Assembly (NCBI GenBank): GCA_946629155.1
Contig: CAMOXM010000006.1
Location: 1-26,478, forward strand
DNA length: 26,478 bases
Direction: 5' to 3'
Source: UBA9848 sp003454065
GTDB taxonomy: Bacteria; Spirochaetota; Spirochaetia; Sphaerochaetales; Sphaerochaetaceae
The translations under genes were made by a program, and so were the position numbers. Shown here piece after piece: positions 22,479 through 26,478 of this stretch (the first letter of the stretch is position 1; each line of letters begins with the position of its first letter). The notes below the pieces were generated by a model that worked only from the letters and a program-made list of their open reading frames with translations, made no database searches and had not been told where the DNA came from.

Positions 22479-23308
22479 TTGAAAAAGCGGCTTTGTATTT
22501 GAGTTTTCCCTTTGTGCGCTATGCCTTGATTGTCGGTGTTCTGATAGCGTTATGTTCCGCATTGCTCGGCACGGCTGTAGTTCTCAAAAGGCTGTCATTT
22601 ATCGGAGACGGATTGTCTCATGTGGCATTCGGCAGTCTGGCAGTCGCAACTGCAGCCGGAATGACGAACAGAATGGCCGTAGTCATGCCCGTAACCATAA
22701 TCAGCGCCGTCTTGCTCCTGCGCACGGGTTCGGAATCGAAAGTCAAAGGTGATGCGCTGATCGCCATGATTTCGGCAGCGGCACTGGCGGCTGGCTATAT
22801 GGTCATGAACATGTTTTCATTATCATCCAATGTTCCTTCCGACGTTTGTTCGACGCTTTTCGGATCGGCATCGATTCTTACATTGAGCAAATTCGAAGTA
22901 TGGGCGTGTTTTTTGCTGTCGCTTATCGTGGTAGCCGGCTTCGTACTGTATCACAATAGAATATTCGCAGTGATTTTTGATGAATCCTTTGCAAGCGCAT
23001 CCGGCCTTAAAACGAATATATACAATATGCTGACAGCGGTTGTCACAGCGGTGGTGATTGTCTTGGCGATGAACTTGGTAGGTTCGCTTTTGATCTCGGC
23101 GCTTTTGGTTTTTCCGGCGCTGTCTGCGATGAGGGTGTGTCGCGATTTCAAGTCCGTCACTATTTGCGCATCCGTCGTGTCCGTTATTTGCGCTTTGAGC
23201 GGCATGATCGTCTCCATTGCGCTTGGCACGCCCATAGGCCCTACGATTGTTCTCGCCGATGCGATAGCTTATATTTGCCTGTGGGCATGGAGCCGATGGT
23301 TCGGCTGA
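22475..23308 (+). CDS. znuB: Zinc ABC transporter permease
   Basis: A 277-residue integral membrane protein of the ABC-3 (ZnuB/TroC) permease family, with about eight to nine hydrophobic segments over its whole length. The N-terminal family segment L-L-G-T-A-V-V-L-K-R-L-S-F-I-G-D-G-L-S-H (with G-D-G-L-S-H-V-A-F-G) is diagnostic; it forms the coupling region to the ATPase, along with N-L-V-G-S-L-L-I-S-A-L-L-V in the C-terminal half. It overlaps znuC by four bases and is the last gene of the operon. No terminator hairpin is visible between its stop and the next gene. Confidence 0.93.
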   Translation: MIEKAALYLSFPFVRYALIVGVLIALCSALLGTAVVLKRLSFIGDGLSHVAFGSLAVATAAGMTNRMAVVMPVTIISAVLLLRTGSESKVKGDALIAMISAAALAAGYMVMNMFSLSSNVPSDVCSTLFGSASILTLSKFEVWACFLLSLIVVAGFVLYHNRIFAVIFDESFASASGLKTNIYNMLTAVVTAVVIVLAMNLVGSLLISALLVFPALSAMRVCRDFKSVTICASVVSVICALSGMIVSIALGTPIGPTIVLADAIAYICLWAWSRWFG

Positions 23309-23360
23309 AATGGATTAGCGCATAATAATTCATATTTTTTGGCACGAGGGAGGGCTATTT

Positions 23361-24632
23361 ATGAACGGAGATGCCATAGGATTTTTGTTTTCTTTAGCTA
23401 TAATTTTGTTTTTTACCAAAGCGTTAGGGTTGCTTATGCGCAAAATCGGTCTTCCGCAGGTGCTTGGGTTCGTACTTGCGGGAATTTTGGTCGGTCCGTC
23501 GATATGGTCTTTGATATTCAAGAATGCCGCCGCTGGTTTTTCCTCGTGGCTTTTGCCTGTTACCTCAAGCGACAGGCTCAAGACTTTTGCCGAGGTCGGA
23601 GTGGTTCTCGTAATGTTTATGGCGGGCCTCGAAACCAATATGGAGGAATTGAAGAAGACGGGATTTGTCTCGCTTATGATAGCTATGGCAGGCGTGGCCG
23701 TCCCATTTGGGCTGGGCGTTTTGGCAGGCAGCGTTTTCTTGCCGGAGGCGGGAGCGAATGCGTGGGTGTTTTTCGGAACCATAGTCAGCGCAACGAGCGT
23801 TGGAATATCGGTTGAGACATTGCGCGAAATGGGAAAGCTCAAGGGCAAGGTCGGAACGGTGATACTATCGGCAGCAATAATCGATGACATGTTGGGAATA
23901 ATGGTGTTGTCGATTGTGATGAATTTGGAGGCAAACGGAGCAAGAGGGGTGCAGGGTTCTCCGGTTCTTTCGTTCATAAATCCTAGCAATAGCATTTTCG
24001 TTTCCATATTGTGGATGTTTGCATACTTTGCATTTGCCATTGTTGCGGGAATCGGCATATCGGATGTTTTCAAAAAGCTTGAAGATAGGCATCCTAAAAC
24101 CCGAAGGCTTTTGATTTATGCCCTTGTGACGTGTTTCATGCATGCCTTCATTGCGGAAAAAGTCTTTGGTGTCGCTGAAATCACCGGCGCTTTTATCGCA
24201 GGTGCCATATTATCAACGGTCAGGAAAAGCTCGGATTACATAGACAAGAGGGTGAGCACTCCTTCGTATCTGATATTCGGTCCTGTATTCTTCGCCAGCA
24301 TTGGCATAAACATGAATTTCAGCGGCGTCGATTCCCATATTTTGCTCTTTGCGCTCGTTTTTGTTTTGCTTGCAATCGTAGGGAAAATAATAGGATGCGG
24401 CGGAGCAGCAAGGCTCTTCGGATTTTCTACTTCTGGAAGCATTAGCATCGGATGCGGTATGGTGGCGCGAGGGGAGGTCGCTCTGGTGGTTGCCAACAAG
24501 GGCATTGATGCTGGCATAATAGACGAGAAGCATCTGTTTGTCGTCGTAATGCTCGTGCTTATCACATCGGTTGCTGCGCCGGTGCTGCTGAATGTTTCGT
24601 TCAAGGATAAGCGGCAAGCCGGCAACTTATAG
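23361..24632 (+). CDS. CPA2-family cation/proton antiporter
   Basis: A 423-residue membrane protein with about twelve hydrophobic segments, of the Na+/H+ exchanger (KefB/NapA, CPA2) superfamily. The early segment L-P-Q-V-L-G-F-V-L-A-G-I-L-V-G-P (31-46) and the transport-site pair in A-I-I-D-D-M-L-G-I (Asp175, Asp176) are characteristic; I-T-G-A-F-I-A-G-A-I-L follows later. A double aspartate at this site is typical of electrogenic exchangers that move two protons per sodium ion, but the ion is inferred. There is no C-terminal TrkA-N regulatory domain. The ATG has a GAGGGAGG ribosome-binding site (23346-23353). It follows znuB by 52 bases and could be read from the same transcript or alone. 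Confidence 0.9.
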   Translation: MNGDAIGFLFSLAIILFFTKALGLLMRKIGLPQVLGFVLAGILVGPSIWSLIFKNAAAGFSSWLLPVTSSDRLKTFAEVGVVLVMFMAGLETNMEELKKTGFVSLMIAMAGVAVPFGLGVLAGSVFLPEAGANAWVFFGTIVSATSVGISVETLREMGKLKGKVGTVILSAAIIDDMLGIMVLSIVMNLEANGARGVQGSPVLSFINPSNSIFVSILWMFAYFAFAIVAGIGISDVFKKLEDRHPKTRRLLIYALVTCFMHAFIAEKVFGVAEITGAFIAGAILSTVRKSSDYIDKRVSTPSYLIFGPVFFASIGINMNFSGVDSHILLFALVFVLLAIVGKIIGCGGAARLFGFSTSGSISIGCGMVARGEVALVVANKGIDAGIIDEKHLFVVVMLVLITSVAAPVLLNVSFKDKRQAGNL

Positions 24633-24667
24633 CATTGGTTTGAAACTGGCAGGAAGGGCGGTGGATT

Positions 24668-25228
24668 ATGATTTTGTTTGTTAACGCTTGCGTTAGGGAG
24701 AAGTCGAGAACGAAGAGGTTGGCGGATGCATTGCTGGAGAAACTCGGAGACGATGTGACGGAATTGCGCTTGTCATGCGCTTCGTTTCCAGCCGTCGATG
24801 AAAAGTTTCTTAATGTCAGGGACGAGTTGATCGCTTCGGGAGACTTCGGAAACCCAATGTTCTATTTGGCGCGCCAATTCGCATCAGCTGACGAAATCGT
24901 TATCGCCGCTCCTTATTGGGATCTTTCCTTTCCGGCTGTTCTCAAACAATATTTCGAACATGTCAACGTGCTCGGCATAACCTTCGAATACACGCCGGAC
25001 GGCTATCCGAAGGGATTGTGCAAAGCCAAGTCCTTGCATTATGTCACCACTGCCGGCGGAAGTTTCGTTCCGGATGATTTCGGGTTCGGTTATGTCAAAG
25101 CTCTCGCTCAGAATTTCTATGGCATAGGCAGGGTGGAGCTGATTAAGGCTGAAGGACTTGATATCCAAGGCGCCGAGCCGGATAAGATATTGGAAAATGT
25201 GATAAGCAATATTAAAAATTCGAAATGA
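24668..25228 (+). CDS. NAD(P)H-dependent flavodoxin-fold oxidoreductase
   Basis: A 186-residue flavodoxin_2-type (AzoR/MdaB-like) oxidoreductase that binds FMN or FAD and reduces quinones or other acceptors with NAD(P)H. The first strand and phosphate loop M-I-L-F-V-N-A-C-V-R-E-K-S-R-T-K-R-L, the central A-P-Y-W-D-L-S-F-P-A-V-L-K-Q-Y-F-E-H-V segment and the T-T-A-G-G-S-F loop are typical. Length is usual for the family. GGAAGGG and GGTGG precede the ATG at 24668. It starts 35 bases after the antiporter and may belong to the same transcript. The substrate cannot be inferred. Confidence 0.88.
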   Translation: MILFVNACVREKSRTKRLADALLEKLGDDVTELRLSCASFPAVDEKFLNVRDELIASGDFGNPMFYLARQFASADEIVIAAPYWDLSFPAVLKQYFEHVNVLGITFEYTPDGYPKGLCKAKSLHYVTTAGGSFVPDDFGFGYVKALAQNFYGIGRVELIKAEGLDIQGAEPDKILENVISNIKNSK

Positions 25229-25248
25229 ATTGTCCTTTTTGAATTTGA

Positions 25249-25380
25249 ACGATTATAAAGACTATTGCCGACAGGAACAAGATGCCGGGAGAGTTCTGGC
25301 TGTCTGGGTCGCAGGATTTTCTGATTGTGAAGGGCGTATCGGAATCGCTCGCCGGGCGAATGGGAATCGTAAGGATGCAC
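25249..25380 (+). pseudogene. Internal fragment of an AAA_14/DUF4143 ATPase
   Basis: The frame at 25249 reads a block with K-M-P-G-E-F-W-L-S-G-S-Q-D-F and V-S-E-S-L-A-G-R-M-G-I, the sensor region typical of AAA_14/DUF4143 ATP-binding proteins. The N-terminal P-loop part is missing, a stop lies just upstream (25246-25248), and the frame then runs into an unrelated AT-rich gene. A matching C-terminal fragment lies at 26162-26402, so the ATPase gene has been broken by a deletion or insertion. Confidence 0.75.
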
Positions 25381-26085
25381 CCGATGATTTATGAGGAAGC
25401 GCCCTTTATTGATTACGGCAATAATTGTGTTTACTATACGAATTTTTTATCATACGTTCCTGATCTTGAACAGGTTATTTATATTGAGAACCCTGGTGAT
25501 TTTTATAGCCCTGTCAATACGGATGCGAGATTCTACGCTATAGGCATAGATTTGACAAGAAAGATAGTTGAGACTTTTGAACACAACGAAAAGTTTTCTG
25601 GATCAATTCTTGATAAAACAGGTGGCCGCAACTGTTTAACAGAACTAACGCTTATTTTCAAAAACGACTTCATTCAATTTGTTCTGATATTGCATATGGG
25701 GAATTTCAATGGAGTGCCATATAAGTGTGATGATATTACATTGAGTTTTCTGAGCAAGGATTTCAGCAAAAGCATTTTTTCTGGCCGAATAACATCTGGA
25801 CGTGGCTTTGTTGGTGATACCGAAGCCTATCACGCTGATGTGTGTTGCCTTATAGACTATCATTACCTTATAATCCACACATATCAGAAACAAATTCTTT
25901 GGTGCGATTTGCTTAAGAATAGCTCTGAGGCCTGCTACGACTGGAACGTTCTGGGCGAGAATCTTGGTTTTATTAACGGAGATTGCAATTTTTGGTGTTG
26001 CAATGACGCTGTTTTTACTAAAGATACGCCGACCAAGATGGTGTCATATCAGGTTGTTCTGAAAGATGGTTTGCTGATTATCTGA
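25282..26085 (+). CDS. Unknown protein, possibly fused to an ATPase fragment
   Basis: An open frame of 267 residues. The first 33 or so codons are the ATPase remnant; the unique part starts about residue 35 and has no family that I recognise. It is rich in Asp, Tyr, Phe and Cys, with short hydrophobic strands (such as Q-F-V-L-I-L-H and C-C-L-I-D-Y-H-Y-L-I-I-H) and several Trp/Cys near the C-terminus, no signal peptide and no membrane segment. Its DNA is AT-rich (one line counted at 35% GC), unlike the preceding genes. Two starts are possible: ATG 25282 with AGGA five bases before, giving the fusion, or ATG 25384 with AAGGA eight bases before, giving a 233-residue protein without the remnant. 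It may be an inserted cargo gene. Confidence 0.55.
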   Translation: MPGEFWLSGSQDFLIVKGVSESLAGRMGIVRMHPMIYEEAPFIDYGNNCVYYTNFLSYVPDLEQVIYIENPGDFYSPVNTDARFYAIGIDLTRKIVETFEHNEKFSGSILDKTGGRNCLTELTLIFKNDFIQFVLILHMGNFNGVPYKCDDITLSFLSKDFSKSIFSGRITSGRGFVGDTEAYHADVCCLIDYHYLIIHTYQKQILWCDLLKNSSEACYDWNVLGENLGFINGDCNFWCCNDAVFTKDTPTKMVSYQVVLKDGLLII

Positions 26086-26161
26086 AAGGTTTCATGCCAG
26101 AAAGTGTGGTATTTATTATGAACGAAACACCAGCTTTGTTTTTTCAGAATAGCGGAGAATA
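26086..26161. other. Short spacer between unknown gene and ATPase fragment
   Basis: A 22-codon open frame starts at ATG 26094, and its TAA (26160-26162) overlaps the ATG of the DUF4143 fragment by one base. It has no recognisable content and no clear ribosome-binding site, and is probably chance. Confidence 0.3.
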
Positions 26162-26402
26162 ATGGGAATTAGAGGAAATCCCCACTATTTCATCAGGTGC
26201 ATCGAGTGTCATGACGACGAAAGGGTTTTGCTGGATTCTCTGCGCAAGGGCGCGTTGCCTTTATTCAAGGGTGTGCTGTTCGAAAATGCGATAGCCAGAA
26301 TACTGGTTTTCAACGGACACAAGCTTTTTTTACGCCCATCGCAACGAGAGTGCATATAAGAACGATATCGGAATAGACTTTGCTCGTGAAACGGCCTTGT
26401 AA
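26162..26402 (+). pseudogene. C-terminal fragment of an AAA_14/DUF4143 ATPase, frameshifted
   Basis: Reading from the ATG at 26162 gives a block ending G-V-L-F-E-N-A-I-A-R-I-L-V-F-N-G-H-K-L-F, characteristic of the DUF4143 domain C-terminal to AAA_14 ATPases. At the T-run 26325-26331 the frame must shift by one base: the other frame continues as Y-A-H-R-N-E-S-A-Y-K-N-D-I-G-I-D-F, as expected, and stops at 26400-26402. Seven T residues are present where six would keep the frame. The product is not functional as written. Confidence 0.75.
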
Positions 26403-26478
26403 CGAAGCCGATATTTTTTAAACGAGGTTTTTTCAAAACTCCTTCCTTCACGCTGTTCGGATCTCGGTGCAAGCCGCA
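26403..26478. other. Terminal non-coding stretch
   Basis: The last 76 bases contain T-runs (26413-26418 and 26427-26432) and an imperfect GAGGTTTT/AAAACTC inverted pair that might be a terminator. I see no gene starting here; the window ends before any further feature can be judged. Confidence 0.3.

Noticed and set aside
23309..23360. Terminator after znuB
   Set aside because: The gap has a T-run but no stable stem preceding it.
1..26478. CRISPR array or direct-repeat array
   Set aside because: No regularly spaced direct repeats are visible and no cas genes are present.

Overview
The window looks like chromosomal DNA of a diderm, probably anaerobic, gut- or oral-type bacterium. Most genes sit at about 50% GC (one dnaE line that I counted by hand is 55%). 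Several lipoprotein signal peptides, an LptA/OstA-like periplasmic protein, a PEGA plus SUMF1-like membrane protein, a BspA-type leucine-rich-repeat lipoprotein and remnants of an AAA_14/DUF4143 ATPase together suggest a spirochaete of the Treponema type. That assignment is inference, because no marker gene such as rRNA is present.

Layout. (1) 1-1296: a very AT-rich leader, then a macrodomain protein and a YkgJ-type cysteine-cluster protein. (2) 1385-6343: a tight four-gene plus-strand run (ftsK, def, a DegT-like aminotransferase homologue, an LRR lipoprotein) behind a near-consensus promoter placed right against the ftsK start codon. (3) 6384-8953: an AT-rich type II restriction-modification pair on the minus strand. 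(4) 9122-10070: a minus-strand tRNA (CAT) with promoter and terminator, a roughly 0.5 kb stretch that looks decayed, and tRNA-Cys. (5) 10071-10719: a GyrI-like gene broken by a one-base frameshift in a T-run. (6) 10766-14320: dnaE, whose promoter leaves almost no 5' leader. (7) 14359-16143, minus: lptA-like gene followed by a patatin-like phospholipase. (8) 16219-17226: tRNA-Pro(CGG) followed at once by a lipoprotein gene. (9) 17288-19741: threonine aldolase and a PEGA/SUMF1-like membrane protein. (10) 19807-20325: nitroreductase with its own promoter. (11) 20427-23308: a zinc-uptake operon (Fur/Zur-type repressor, substrate-binding lipoprotein, ATPase, permease) behind a perfect TTGACA-16-TATAAT promoter that carries a 23-bp inverted repeat, the likely autoregulatory operator. 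(12) 23361-25228: CPA2-type cation/proton antiporter and a flavodoxin-fold oxidoreductase. (13) 25249-26402: two fragments of an AAA_14/DUF4143 ATPase flanking an AT-rich unknown gene.

How the genes work together. The Zur-like regulator and ABC transporter form one metal-homeostasis unit. The R-M pair forms a self-contained defence cassette, probably acquired. ftsK, def and their neighbours are housekeeping genes, apparently co-transcribed. I found no CRISPR array, no intact transposase and no clear prophage. The best leads are the Zur operator and its shared half-site, the near-leaderless promoters, the AccI-like R-M pair with an unusual catalytic triad, and the unknown gene inserted in the broken ATPase.
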